64,000 bases of DNA from Gnetum montanum. Its lineage: Eukaryota > Streptophyta > Gnetopsida > Gnetales > Gnetaceae. The stretch spans positions 123,888 through 187,887 of the forward strand of contig MNCI01004170.1 in NCBI GenBank assembly GCA_015680685.1, written 5' to 3'. Under the pieces are notes generated by a model that saw only the letters and a program-made list of their open reading frames with translations, ran no database searches and had not been told where the DNA came from. Shown here piece by piece: positions 24,101-36,970 of the stretch (its first letter is position 1; every line of letters starts with the position of its first letter). A program made the translations under genes and the position numbers.

Positions 24101-24744
24101 AGCCAATGATCAAGTTGAGGTTACCAATAGGGAAATCACAAGGATTCTAATAAGAACTGTTAGAAAATATAGGAAATATTGGAGCACGAAACTCAACAAT
24201 GCCCTTTGGGCCTATTGGTCAACATGGAAACTTCATATAGGCTATTCTCCCTATGAGCTTGTGTACAGAAAATTACCAACACTTCCTATTCAATCCGAGC
24301 TCTGTATACTTTCAATAGCTTGTGACCTTGACCTTGACATAAGTCTAGCACAAAAAGAAAGATTAATGAATCTCAACTTTCTAGACAAAAATTGATTGGT
24401 GGCCATGTCATCTAACGAATTGCACAAGGCATTTAACAAAAAGAACCATGACCTTAAAATTAGGAAAGTCAAACTTCAACCAGGAGATAAGGTTCTCTAC
24501 TAGAACCCCACACATGTACCTCAAAATGAACTAAGTTCTAGACATTATGGGAAGGACCTTATATAATTTATGAAAATTTTCCTCCTGGGGCCATGATGAT
24601 CTACAAACCTAAGAGCCTAGATAAGAAATAGTTGGTCAACATAAAACAAGTCAAACCTTTCCACGAGCATAAGCCAAAAAATACAACAAATGACTCATCG
24701 AATGGACAACCATGCTCAATATTTTAGATCTCCTCCTTTTAACT
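21130..24744 (+). pseudogene. Ath-2 pol: PR-RT-RNase H-integrase (broken)
   Basis: Ty3/Gypsy polyprotein in the order PR, RT, RH, INT. PR: LLDSNFGINLI near 21187, with the catalytic Asp kept but the following Ser-Gly lost. RT about 22090-22810: EQLLKVGFIYPI, MPFGLCN at 22441, and FMDDFSTYG at about 22530 with both Asp kept. RH: TDASNYALGAVL at about 22977. INT about 23600-24500: HHCC region, then HDFMGPI (23827 on), a DNGTYF motif near 24009 and VEVTNRE near 24115, so the D-D-E residues are all present. Frameshifts (for example near 22190) and many stops make it inactive. It ends just before a purine tract at 24745-24766. Confidence 0.85.
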
Positions 24745-26371
24745 CAGCGTGGGGGAGATGACCATCTATGCCAACCATATAAGTGGCTCCTGAGTTTTTC
24801 ATATTTTTGGTTTACAACTTCTTATTTTGCACATTCTTTATTTTACATCTTCTTGTTTTCATGTTATTAATATTTTCTAATTTTTATTTTATACCATTGT
24901 TAGTACATTTGCTATTTCTTGCATATTTTACACTTTCTTTTTTATTTTTTTATTTTATTTTCTTTTATTCTAATGTGATTTTTTAACTTTTTGTTAATAA
25001 GTGCTAGGCACAATGGTAATTCATTGCTTGATGGTGGTATGTACTAGTTTTTTATTTGATTGTTGGTGTCTGAATTGTAGCTTTGAATTTTGTTACTGAT
25101 AATGAGGACATGATTTCTTTTCATGCAATAGGCAATGAGTCCACAACATTCATCCATCCACCAACTCTATGGTTTTCCTTGTTCTAAAAATGTGTAGTCC
25201 CTTTTTCATTAATAAAACTATAACAAATTTGTGACTTTGGTAGTTTTTGAATTTGTAAAGGATTCAAAGGTTTAAACAGGGTGTGATTTCAAGGGGATTC
25301 AGTACTTCTTTGTGCTTTTCTACTTACTTGGGTGCATGTGTGTTTTCATGGATTTCTTATCATTCCGTGTTGATCAATAAAAGAAATTTGAATGAGTCTT
25401 TGCATGGTGTGGTTCTCATCAAAATAAAAAAATAAAAAAAAAAGAAAAAAAATGATGAGAATTCAAAACACACCCCTTAGAGAAAATAAATAGGCTACAA
25501 GCATTGGTTATAAGAATAGAAAGACATGTTACCCATGCTTGAAGGTCCCCTCTAACTAAGGCCATTTCTCACTTCCTACTTCTCTTTTCTTCTCTAATAA
25601 GGAATGGTGATTATTTTGTGGGAGCTCTCTTAGGTCTTAGGGGGGGTGCATTGATCTTAGAATGATGATGCAAAGTCATTAAACATGGTTGATTTTGGTC
25701 TGGACTAATGATAGATTTTATCAAGTAAATTAACCACAAAATTCACAAGGGACTTCATGTGACCTTAATCAGGAAGTCCATTTCACACACTCTCTCTTCC
25801 ACCTATGTTGCCCATGTCTCATCTCACTGTCGGTTTCATGTTCTTGTTTGATGTCCTAGTTTGATGTGTCAAAATTCTTAGGTAGTTTCTTCTTGGTTTT
25901 TGTACTTAACTTTCTGTAACCATTAATCATCCATGGGGCCCATGGACTCCTTGGTTTGAAGTTATGTAAGGACATAAAAGGCTTGTGCCTACTTTGGGAA
26001 GGATCCACTTGCATATGTTTTGGTTGGATTAGTTAAGTTCTTCATCCTTAGACATTCTTACAATCAAATCCTTTTATGTTTCCAATTAATGACATCTAAT
26101 TTTGTGCATCTTCACAATGTTTTTTAGTGAAATATTTTATTGTTACTATTATGAATTCTTACATCCTCTTCAAGAATTTCATCCTATTTGAACTTTTTCA
26201 AATTTAATAATGTACTGCTTATCCATTTTACCCTATTTGTCAGTCTTCTCACTAACACTACTAAGGAAATTAATCTACCATAACCACAACCTAGCCAAGT
26301 ATAACCATTGATGAGATGAGGTACTTCGAAGCTATATGTTACACATTTCCCACTAATATGTGATTTTGTTA
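24745..26371 (+). other. Ath-2 post-pol spacer
   Basis: Begins with GTGGGGGAGATGACCATC just after pol, then a long T-rich stretch; the 67-codon frame at 24783 is a by-product of it. Also present: an A-rich run about 25420-25453, the GAAAGACATGTTACCCATGC box at 25518-25547 and GGGAAGGATCCACTTG at 25996-26011. The internal U3-like block found in the other elements is missing. The leader before the ORF3 acceptor still aligns with Ath-4. Confidence 0.65.
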
Positions 26372-26590
26372 TGATTGCAGTGGGAATCATGGACTAGAAG
26401 TAGGACTATCTTCATCAAGGATGATGTAACAGTACCACACGATGAGCACTATTCATGATTGTTGAATTTTCTCTCTTACTCTTAAGTTGCCAAGAGGAGT
26501 TGGATGTTAATTTTTTCTAGGGTGTTCTCTTCTCTTGACATAAACACCCAACTTTGTAAAAGATTATAATCCATACACTCGACTAGTTAG
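26372..26590 (+). pseudogene. Ath-2 ORF3 remnant
   Basis: TGATTGCAG is kept at 26370-26378 but the ATG is lost. Only some 200 bp remain before the 3' untranslated part shared with the other elements. The domain and nearly all the coiled coil are deleted. Confidence 0.55.
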
Positions 26591-26707
26591 GAGTCTATTT
26601 GTTCCATCTGAGTCAGTTTGTATGTTAGTTAATAATCTCATACCTTTCCAATATTTTGTAAGGAACTTGTTACTCTTCTTCATTTGAGGATGAGTTTTCA
26701 TTTAGTT

Positions 26708-26716
26708 GTGGGGGTA
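26708..26716 (+). other. Ath-2 polypurine tract
   Basis: GTGGGGGTA directly before the 3' LTR, after TTGAGGATGAGTTTTCATT. Confidence 0.8.
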
Positions 26717-27576
26717 TGATGAATCATATTTTGACTGGCTTTGATATTGGATATATCTGATATCGGAGCCTTGATATTGGATACCTAATGTTGGAGCCTA
26801 AGATGTGATGTTAAAGCTCCAATATCATGAGGTATATGTTGGACTATAAATATATTGCTTAGGCTCACGATTTTCATATAGTTTTTAATCAGTTTTTGCA
26901 TAATATAGTAAAGCTCTTATAGATTTTTTTCTCTAGAGTTAGAATATTTTTTGAGTGCCCGTAGCAGGAGTTTGAGTGTGTATAGACCTTTATTTAAGCA
27001 TTGATGTACCTGAGCATAGAAATGTGATGGGAATAAAGATGAGCCCTTTTGATAATCCTTGCAGTACTAAGAATAGATTAATGTTTCCTTTAATGCATTT
27101 ATTATTCATGCACTTTACTTTAAATGCATTTTCATTAAGTAAATTTCTAATTGCTAATAAACACAAGCACAACTATTTTGAGCATACATAGTGCTTGGTA
27201 ACCTAGAAATGCTTAATGTTTGGTAACCTAGTAGTGCTATATGTGTTTAGGATGTGGCTAGGAGAGTGGGAATAGGTGCTTGTATTAGCTAGCTAGGTAG
27301 TAGAAGAATAATATTTTAAATTACTCCACCTTTCATTCTAGTTCTAGGTGATTAAAATTATAAAATATAAAAAATAAAAATCACATACCTCAGTCGCACT
27401 TAACCATATACTTATACCTAACAAGTAGAATTGAGAAGACAATGATCATTCCAATTAGATTTCACTTCCTTGAAACCAGTGTACTTAAGGACTTAAGGTC
27501 TGCAAAGTTTAACTGGATCACATGTGAATGCTTGTGATTTGTATGGTTGGGCATAGGGGTACCTCACTTCTCATCA
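26717..27576 (+). repeat. Ath-2 3' LTR
   Basis: 860 bp, paired with 10292-11156. U3 has GATATCGGAGCC and GATATTGGATACC, then ACTATAAATATA. Followed by the target duplication CCTAT. Confidence 0.9.
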
Positions 27577-29738
27577 CCTATGCTTCAAGCCTATTCCTAT
27601 TCCTTGCAAGTTTGTCATGGGGATTATCTCCTTTGCCACAACCCCTTAGTAATTCTTCATAAGGTGGCTTGTATTGTAATGTAGTCATGATCTATATTAT
27701 GCATTTGTAATTACTCCACATTGAGCTTATCATGTGTCTAGTTCTTCTTTTTATGTATTCACTTTTAAAGCTATTAGACTATCTTTACTCATTCATGAAG
27801 GTATGATAAGGTATCTAGTAGTAATTTGTAAGTCAATTGTAAGCCCTTTATTTGGCAAGTATTTCATATGCCTTGTGTTTACAGTGTATCATGTTCAATT
27901 ATTGTTCTTAGTTGAAATGTATGTTACACTTTGAGGTTGTGTGCATAATTCAAATCTCTTTAGGATAATTTTGGCTTCATTTGGATGTCTTAGGATTCTT
28001 TTGGCATGCTCCCTTGGGTTTTAACTCTACATTGGCTACATGAGAAGCTTGGTTGTGGTAGAGTACCATAAATGTAATGGCTGCGAGGTTTTCTCTTATT
28101 GCTGCTTAGTTGCAATCGGTGACCTACTGTTATGGAGGATGGTGGATGATGATGAGATCAGCCATGCCTATGGAAAGCTAGCCCTACTAGTGGTGGCCCA
28201 TCCAAAAGTCAACACACCCTTCAAAATTACACTTTATACCTTCAATTCTATATAAGATTACTTGCATTTGCACAAGGGTGTTGATCCACCATCCTCTAGG
28301 CCTAGTTTATCTTGATTGACCATTGGTGCAATCAAGATCAACGTGAGCATCATTGAAGTACCTTCATGGGTGCCTAGGATTTGATGAACCTTCTTTATTT
28401 CCATGTGAAAACTATAACTACTAAAGATGAGCTCTCACACATAGCCTAGTTATATCTTAGTTTTAACTTGGATTTTGTTGGTAACTATTTAGGATGACCT
28501 ATTTTTGGCCTTCAATATTGTGATTGGGATCATGAGAAATAAAGGTCTTCCTTCAAATAGGATTTAGGTGCTTGCTGGTCTCTAGCAACACCAAGGCCTA
28601 GATACCTTTAGATAAACTTAGTGGTTATAGAGTGAACTAAGCATGAATGTGTAGTTGTTATTGTGATGGTTGAAATGGTGGGGTTTGTGCATGAAACTAT
28701 AATTGGTTATTATAAAAAAAATTAAGCTAACTTTGTTAAATTATGTGAGTCTATATAGTCCCTATAGTACGCCACTTGAAACAGATAAAATTTCATAAAA
28801 ATGCTTCAGCACAATTCTGCCGATCTACTTCTAATTTTCCCTAGAGAGAAAGTTCCACAAGAAAACTTGAAATAGAGTGAGATTCAAAGGATTTAGAAAG
28901 AGAAAAGAAAGAAAGTAGATTTGTGTGAATCTCAAACATTTAGGCAAGATAAATTGAACATGATAAAATACTTTGCAATAAAGTTATTCTAATTTGATAT
29001 AAGTATAATAAATTATCTAAACCCTCTGAGCTCAACAAGCAATTTTGTAAAAGACAATCTTATTACACTACCAAAATGCTTTGTAAGCAACAAGTACAAG
29101 ATTTTGTTTGGATAGTTAATAGTTGTCAAGAATTACAAAAAATAGAGTGATAAAAAAAAATCTCACAATTTCAAGATTGAAATTCTAAGGTAATAATCTT
29201 TTAAAAAAATGAAGCTATTTCAAGTAAGTTAAAGTATCAAAGATTTTCTAGATCCTCTAGACTCAAGTAGCCAATTTCATAAAGACATCATTATTAAATT
29301 GCTCAAGAGGCTTTTCAAAGACAACATAAGCTCTTATATGGAAATATTAATAAAGGTATAATATTGCACAAAATAGAACTATAAGAATAATCTAGAAAAT
29401 CCCAAAGATAAATGCTAAGAACAATACTATCTAGACCATTAGTTAGGCAACTAAGACAAAATGGGAGGAAAAGTAATCACAAAATTAAAAAAAGTAGGTA
29501 AATTGATGAATTAGCAAGCCATCTTACAATCTTTAATATATTTCTTCTTGATCTCCCCACCATTCTTGTTGTTCTACCCATCAAACTCTTTTTATAGTAG
29601 CTTTGGGTAGTTACAAACATGATAATAAGTTGAGGTGGGTTACAAATATCTAGGGAATTTACTCATAACCACCATAAGAAGTTATAACTTCTATAGGAAG
29701 TTACTAGAGAAATTCAAGTGATAGTTGGCAAGTGTCTT
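27577..29738. other. Unassigned DNA between Ath-2 and Ath-4
   Basis: Starts and ends with the target duplications of Ath-2 (27577-27581) and Ath-4 (29734-29738). Three short frames (27734, 28040 and others) show no recognisable motif or start context. A diverged tandem duplication lies at about 29017-29430 and a palindromic repeat at about 29665-29700. Confidence 0.5.
29017..29430. repeat. Degenerate tandem duplication, period about 231 bp
   Basis: The stretch from 29017 (CTAAACCCTCTGAGCTCAA) recurs from 29248 (CTAGATCCTCTAGACTCAA) and can be followed for about 130 bp with many substitutions. A third, shorter trace may start near 29432. Confidence 0.5.
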
Positions 29739-30677
29739 TGATGAGCATCAACATGTCATGTTGATGGGTCATCATTGATGTGGCTTTATCACTAGGCCCT
29801 ATTTACATGGTGTTGCCCCATCAATGGGGTCACGTCAATGTAGTAGGGCCCCATCAATGCAGCCCTATAATAAAAACTATAAATATGAGCTTAAAACCTT
29901 ATTTATGGGGATATTTGGTCATAGTAGTACTAGAGCTCTTGTAGTTTTTCCATTTGAAAATTAGAATATTTCTCTAAGTGCTTGTTGTAGGAGTCAGAAA
30001 GTGTATGGATCTTTATTCGAGCATTGTTGTACTTGAACCACACCAGTGTGCATGGCAATAAAGATGAGCCTTTTGATAAAACCTTGTAGCACTTAGAATA
30101 GATTAATGATTTATTTATGCATTTATTTTTTCATTAGTTATGCCATTAATTAAGCTAAGTTAACCTAAATAAGGCTGTAAGCAATTAGTTAATTAATTAA
30201 CCTAAATAGATTAAATAGATAAGTATGGCCACTTCGAGCATAAACACGTATTTGCTTGGTAATCCTAGCAGCATTATTGCTTGGTGTGCCCAGTAGCATA
30301 GCACTTGGTAACCTAGCAGTGGTACATGGGTTCAAGTCGTGTATGGAAAGTGGGATCGAATGCTTATGTTAGGACTAGTTAGAGATTAGTTGAGTAGTGA
30401 AATTAAATTAGTTATGAAATCACTTCATCTCTCTATTTAAGTACCAAGGAACATAAAACACAAAATAATAAAAATCATATGCCTTAATTATAGTTAACCA
30501 TACCCTTGTGCATTACAAGTGTAATTGGGAAGACAATGAATGACCATTAGGACAAGGTTCACTTCCTAGAAGACTACTGTACCAAAAACTATCAAGTTCA
30601 CAGAATTCGACCGGATTGTGCATGAATGCTTCATGATTTTCATGGTTGAGCATAGGGGTATCTTCAATCACTCATCA
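29739..30677 (+). repeat. Ath-4 5' LTR
   Basis: 939 bp, paired with 42123-43051. U3 has inverted motifs of the type CATCAATGGGG/GGCCCCATCAATG, then TATAAATA at 29878-29885. GCTTGGTA-type units start at 30254, 30279 and 30303. Confidence 0.93.
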
Positions 30678-30678
30678 T

Positions 30679-30696
30679 TGGCACCATTGTTGAGGA
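30679..30696 (+). other. Ath-4 primer-binding site (tRNA-Asp type)
   Basis: TGGCACCATTGTTGAGGA one base after the LTR. It differs from the Athila site TGGCGCCGTTGCCGGGGA only by transitions. Confidence 0.85.
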
Positions 30697-30828
30697 CTCT
30701 TTCTATTGAAACATGCACTATCTAGGATTAGTGAACATTATTAACATTTTTGGATGAACCCCAAGGCCAACATCATTCTCAAATAATATAATCACAAAAG
30801 CACATTGATATTCTATTTATTTTGTAGA

Positions 30829-33330
30829 ATGTCTTCTTCTCATAGGAATGACAATGCCAAACCACCAATTCCATAAGAATGAAAAGTGGTATATACTCAT
30901 CTAGATTAGTATGTGCCTGATTTCACTTTCATCTTACATCAAGATGAGCAAATGTGATGGTGTGACATGGAAGGTAATATTGTAATACCTCCTGATCAAT
31001 CTGTGGCTATGATGCTACTTTAAACTCTTAAGAATTTAGGCATACAAGATCTTCAAGAGGAATACATTGTGCATGACTACAACTACCAGGACTATCGTCC
31101 CACTGAAACATAACACAGGAGAGATCAACACTAAGAGAAGCATCATGACTTTGTAAAGGGAAAATGGTTCATCAATCCCTTGTTCCCACTAAACCAAGAT
31201 GATAATGAGGACCCTTCCTCTTGGTGCCTCAACATGAGAATTATCCATCCTTTGTTACTAATTATGGGGGTGTGGCTCTAAATCTATGGTCTACTATCAA
31301 CAATCCAGGTTCAAGAAAAGATGGTAGTCAAGGAAGGACCTTAGACAAGCATCAAGAGGATAAGAAAATCGATGAATGTGGCCATCAAAACCAAAGGGGA
31401 ATTGGTAGATATCATGGTGGAGGTAGTCCTACTCCCTCATTATCCTCTTCATCAACATCTTCTTCTTCTTCCTCTTCTGGTTTTGAAAGATGTTGCAAAA
31501 AGAATAACTATGATGGAGATGAACAATGGGACAATAATCCTGATTGTGAAGCCCACAATGAATGAAGGGGTAATAGAGGACATCATCAGTGACAATGACA
31601 CAATGATAATGATGAGCCTTTGTTGGTGACTTGAAGCATGCTTAACATTATAGAGGTAGTCAAGATTCCAACTAGGCATGTGAAAGATAGTCAGATCAAG
31701 TACCTAGACATGAACAATATTCCAAGATTTGAGGGGGGTTATAACTCTGATCCATAGACACATCTACAAGCCTTCCATGATGCTTACATCCTATAAAACA
31801 TAGAGAATTATTGGCAAAAATTGAAGCTATTCCCTAGGATAATCATCAAAGAGTAAAAAGCTAGTATCGGTCCTTAGAGCTGGAATCCATTCGTAGATGG
31901 AGTATAATGATGAATATATTTAATGATAAATACCAAATGTACTCTAGAGTGTCCAATTTGAGAAGGTAAATCCAAGGCTAGAAATAGGGAACACATGAAC
32001 CCTTGGATGCTACTATGGACAAATATTATTCTCTCTTACATTGATGCCCTAACCATGGTTATTCTCAGAGGGAACAACTCTGCTACATCATAGATGGACA
32101 CAGAGCAAAAACTAGAAGAACTCTTGGGGTTTATGCCCAAGGGAGACTATCTAAAGTAAGAGCTCATCAGATCCAAAGGTTGATAAAGCAGGTAGCAAAA
32201 GAAGAAGGTGAGTTGTAGAAAAGAGAAAGTGCAAAAGAATATAATAGGGACCCTTTCATTAGGAAAAGGGAGGTTCGATTCTATGATGAGGAAGAATTAG
32301 CACTCGATGAGGTGATGAGCAAGAAAACCTTGCTCATCCAAAAATCTATTTCTAACATTTTGGCAAAGGTTAATAAACTATGAGACTCTTTGGATGAAAA
32401 ATTCCAAACCACTATGAAGATTGTTGAATAATCAAAATAGTAGCTTAGTGATCATAATTGCAGGAGGTGGAAAGAAGCTGAACATGCCTACCAGAGAGGT
32501 AAGGGCAAAGCTACTGCAGTAGAAGAAGTTGTGGAGATAGACTTTAATAACGATGTTGGGTGTGACATTTGTTAGTATGAACATCCAAAGGGATGTTATC
32601 TTGTGGTGTCACACTTATAAGAGTTTAGGGTGTATGAGCTAAATCCTTAACTAGCATGGAGGTAAGCACCCAGATGAGTGCCTTATCTACAAGGCAATCT
32701 AAGGTAGTTCCACTGGCATCAACAGGCTTACTATCCAAGTGAAGCTCCATCACAATTTTTTAAGTAATACTAGTAGTGGCACCAACCATAGTCATGGGGA
32801 ATGCCACTACCAAGATAGTAGTACCCTTACAGGCAACTAGATCCATACAGGTACTATGTTTAGCAACCTATTTCTCCACAAAGTTTTACTAGCTGTGCCT
32901 CATTCCAACATCACTATTATCCTGTAGAGTACCATCAAACTCTTTCACCATCTACTCCAAGGGAGCATCCATATCCATACCATCCTCTGCATCTATCTAC
33001 ACACATCCCTCTACCCTCAACCTAGTTATCTCCTACTCCATTTATGCAAGGTGAAATTCTCCTATAGTCATAGTAACGAAATGCTATGAGGGCTATACAT
33101 TTATAATCAGCTTTCTAGCTGAGTGATTTGGACAATCAATCTAGAAAATGACCATTTTCCAATCCAACAATACTCCCAAACCCTCAGAACCTAATGTAGT
33201 TGGTCATCCTATATCTCTAGCACCCTTATCCTCTACATCAAACACATTCAAGAGCCCTTCAAACCAAACACTACCTCAAATCTACACTATGATGCTAACT
33301 CATGTTGTTTCTTACTGGATCAAGGTTGGA
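30829..33330 (+). pseudogene. Ath-4 gag (broken)
   Basis: The ATG at 30829 (MSSS) follows TTTTGTAGA. Order: acidic N-terminal region; Gly/Ser-rich linker about 31390-31480; gag core about 31720-32170 with LDMNNIPRF, AFHDAYI and SIRRWSIM kept intact near 31890; a Lys/Glu-rich helix; knuckle C-D-I-C-x-Y-E-H-P-K-G-C at 32561-32599, where x is a TAG stop and the last ligand reads Tyr with a Cys one place before it; Pro/Gln-rich tail. Many stops. Confidence 0.75.
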
Positions 33331-33334
33331 AACC

Positions 33335-36300
33335 TTCCCACAAAAAAATTTGACCTAGGAATTCCTCTTATTTACTTATAGATCATTGGACATGAGCCAT
33401 GCAAGTTTCTTCTTGATTTTGATTCTAGTGTCAATCTCATCTTCCATGACATGTACAAAGCTTAGAACCTACCACCTCTCAAGAAGAGTAATATTTGTTT
33501 GGAATTGGTAGACTAGTTAGCCACTATCCCTTTGGGATTAGTGGAGGACATTGTGACAATAGTTTGTGGGTGGTCCTATTTTGCTGATTTTTTGGTGATT
33601 AAGGTAGAAAATTGCAAAGGTGATTTCTGCATTATTATGTGACATGCATGGTTAAGCATGATTGATGCATGAATGGGTGTCAGGGACCTCTCTTTGGAAA
33701 TATTCAAGGAGAATGAATTTGGAAGACTTACGAAGAAGCATGTTTCATGCATCACATAGAGATATAATGGATGCAATTGCATGTAGAAAATCTGGTCCAT
33801 TGAATGTACATATATTAAAGGATGTAATCAGTATGCACATGAAACCAATATTCAAAGGTACTTGTATGTAGCAGCTGCAAAATAGGAGGGCACCTAGTGG
33901 CTGATAGCTAACTTTGATAGTAGCACACTATGCATGGAACCTTTTGAGAGCTTGACATGTACTTATGTTGAAGGCATGGATGAACTTGAGCAAGTTCATC
34001 ATCAACTCTCTAATGATGAAGCTAATGATACTTGTTGAGGAGAGTTGGTAATCCCTAATCATTTCAAGGTAGAGCCCTTAGAGTTAAAAAATCTACTAGT
34101 TAGCATGAAGTATGCATTAATAAAAAATGGCAAGTTAGTTATAATCAATGCAAATATTTCTCCCAAAAAAAAAGACAAGCTATTGAATGTGGTCAACAAA
34201 TGGCCAACAACCTTTGCTTGGTCATATCCTGAACTAATTAGAATTGATCCAAGGATATGCTAGCATAGCATGTACACTGACCTAGCCATGAAGCTAAGAA
34301 GGTAGCTGTAGAAGCACATGAGCCCAAAGTCAAAGTAGATCATCAAAGAGGAATTCAAACAACTCCTCAAGGTAGGGTTCATTTATCCCATCGTAGATAG
34401 TGAGTGGGCAAGCCCACTCATAGTTGTGCCAAAGAAAGGTGACATGTGACGAGTCTACATTGACTTTAGGCTATTGAATATGACAACATTTAAAGATCAT
34501 TTTTCATTGTAATTTGTGGACCAAGTGTTGGACACCATTCCTAGGCATTGCTATTATAGCTTTTTAGATGGTTATAGTAGCTATAACCAAATTCAAATTG
34601 CGTGAAAAGATTAGGCCAAAACAACATTAACAAGTCCCTAGGGAAGTTTTGCATATTGCAAGATGACATTTGGTCTATATAATGACCCTACAACATTTCA
34701 AATCTTGGTTCTTAGTATTTTTCAACAATAGACTGGTAGCGGGGTAGAAGTCTTTATGAATGACTTCTCAACCTATGGGGCTATATTTCAGCAAGCCCTA
34801 GATTACCTTAAGTAAAAACTAAAAAGATGTGTTGAAACAAACCTTAGGATCAATTGGTAGAAAAGCCATTTAATGGTATATGAGGGCATAGTACTAGGGC
34901 ACAAAATTACTTAGGTAGGGATTAAGGTAGATCCACAAAAGATAAGGATCATCCAAAGAATTAAACACCAACCTGAGACAGTCAAAGATGTTCAATCATT
35001 TCTTGGACATACTAGCTACTACTAGTAGTTTATAGAGAATTTCTCTAAGATTACAAAGCCATTGGTTGAGCTTACAAAGAAATATGCTTGATTCATCTAG
35101 ACCAAGGAGTGTGAACATGCATTCCAACTACTAAAGGAAAAACTCATAGAAACTCCAATTCTATGGGCACCAGATTGGTTTAGATCATTTTATATAATGA
35201 AAGATGCATCTAATTATGCCTTGGGAGTTGTGCTTATGTAGATGGATGATAAGAAACATCCATACTGCATCCACTGCGTAAGTTGAAGCATTGTGAATGC
35301 ATAGTTAAATTACATCACAACTGAGAAATAACTAATGGCAATGGTGTTACTCTTGAAAAGTTCAGGTACTATGTGCTTGGGTATAAAGTTTTTGTGCACA
35401 TAGATCACACTACCATCCACTTCATAATGAATAAGACAATGGTGAGCCCTTGTATGATATGGTGGCTTGTGATCTTGTGGGAATTCAATCTCACAATGGT
35501 AGATCGGAAAGGAACTAAGAATGTGATTGCTAACCACCTCTCTCAGTTAAGATGATATAATAAAGAGAAGGAGAGTTTGCTCTCTGATCAATTTCCAGAT
35601 GAACTCCTCTTTATAGGAGTAATAAATGTCCAAGTGCCCACTGAATCAAAATTATATGATGACATCCTTACTTACCTTCTTAGTCAGGAGATGCCATAAG
35701 ATCTGGATCATAGGAAGAAATAATAATTTCTTCATTAGGCAAAGCACTTTATGGAAATCAACAAATACCTTTACAAGATGTGCACCAATGGCTTGGTTCG
35801 TCGATGTGTCACTGATGTAGATAAATTGGAAGTTCTCCAAGATGCTTATGAAGTCCCTTTTGGAGACCACTATGTTGGGAGACACACAACCATAAAAATC
35901 CTGATGGTAGGATACTATTGGTCCATAATCTTTAGAGATGTCCCTCAATTTGCTTGATCTTGTGAATGTTGTCAAAGAGATGGTGGGATGACCACATGAA
36001 TGGAGGGTCCTTAACAATGGCTTCAACCACTAGAGTCCTTTGACATATGGGTCATAAACTTCATGGGTCCCATCACACCCATGTCCAATGGAAATGTGTA
36101 CATCATTGTAACAATCGATTACTACACCAAATGGGTAGAAGTAGCAGTTGTCACTGACTGTACATCATCCACTACTACTCGATTTATACAACAAAATGTT
36201 GTAAACAGGTTTGGGGTGCTAAGTGCATTGATTTCTGATAATGGAAGCCATTTTATAGGTGTCACTTTTCAAAAAATTATGCAATGCTTGGGGGTTGAAC

Positions 36301-36970
36301 ATAAATTAATAACACCCTATCGCCCCCAAGCCAATGGTTAAGTAGAGGTAACTAACAGGGAAATCACAGAGATTCTAATAAGAACTATTAGCAAATATAG
36401 GAGAGACTGGAGCACAAAACTCAATGATGCCCTTTGGGCCTACTGCTCAACATAGAAACTCCCTATTGGCTACTCTCACTATGAGTTAGTGTATGAAAAA
36501 CTTTCAATGCTTCTGATTCAATTTGAGCTTTGTATACTTTCAATAGCCTGTGATTTGAATCTTGACCTAAGTCTAGCATAAAAAGAAAGACTGATCAATC
36601 TTAATGTGCAAGATGAAAATTGATTAATGGCCCTATCTTTGAATGAAATGCACAAGACATTCCACAAATAATGACATGACCTAAGAATCTAAAAAGTAAA
36701 ATTTCAACTTGGAGATAAGGTTCTCTACTAGAACCCCACACATGTACCCTAGAAAACAAAGTTTAAAATGTTGTGGGAGGGACCTTATATCATTGAAGAA
36801 ACCTTTCCTTCTAAGGCCATGATCATATACAAACCTGATAGCCAAATAAAAAGTAATTGGTTGACATCCAACAAGTAAAGCCTTTTCACAAGTCAAAGTA
36901 AGATAATGTAATGAATACCTCAACAGATGGACAACCACACTTACTTTTTCAAATCTCCTCCCTCCAATGC
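33335..36970 (+). pseudogene. Ath-4 pol: PR-RT-RNase H-integrase (broken)
   Basis: PR: LLDFDSSVNLI at about 33409. RT about 34330-35050: KQLLKVGFIYPIVDSEW, PLIVVPKK, then FMNDFSTYG at about 34753, where the first catalytic Asp has become Asn (GAT to AAT). RH: KDASNYALGVVL near 35200 (catalytic Asp kept). INT about 35780-36700: INFMGPI at about 36055 has Asn in place of the first catalytic Asp; SDNGSHF and VEVTNREI keep the other two. Long runs stay in one frame, so decay is mostly by substitution. A purine tract follows at 36971-36993. Confidence 0.85.

Larger units (their letters stand above)
10292..27576 (+). mobile_element. Ath-2: Athila-like element with gag and pol, interrupted by Ath-3
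   Basis: Boundaries are exact: TGATGAATC at 10292, TTCTCATCA ending at 27576, and a perfect 5-bp duplication CCTAT at 10287-10291 and 27577-27581. Without the Ath-3 insert (7219 bp plus 5-bp duplication) the element is about 10.1 kb. It has LTRs, PBS, gag, pol and PPT, but ORF3 is reduced to a remnant and the internal U3-like block is missing. The LTRs differ at many sites, so the insertion is old. Confidence 0.92.

Noticed and set aside
24783-24986. Hydrophobic frame resembling membrane helices after Ath-2 pol
   Set aside because: It is a T-rich spacer read as Phe and Leu. The matching spacers in Ath-4 and Ath-5 do not keep a frame, so it is not an envelope segment.
28040-28255. Possible host gene fragment
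   Set aside because: 71 codons with no recognisable domain, no exon neighbours and no start context.
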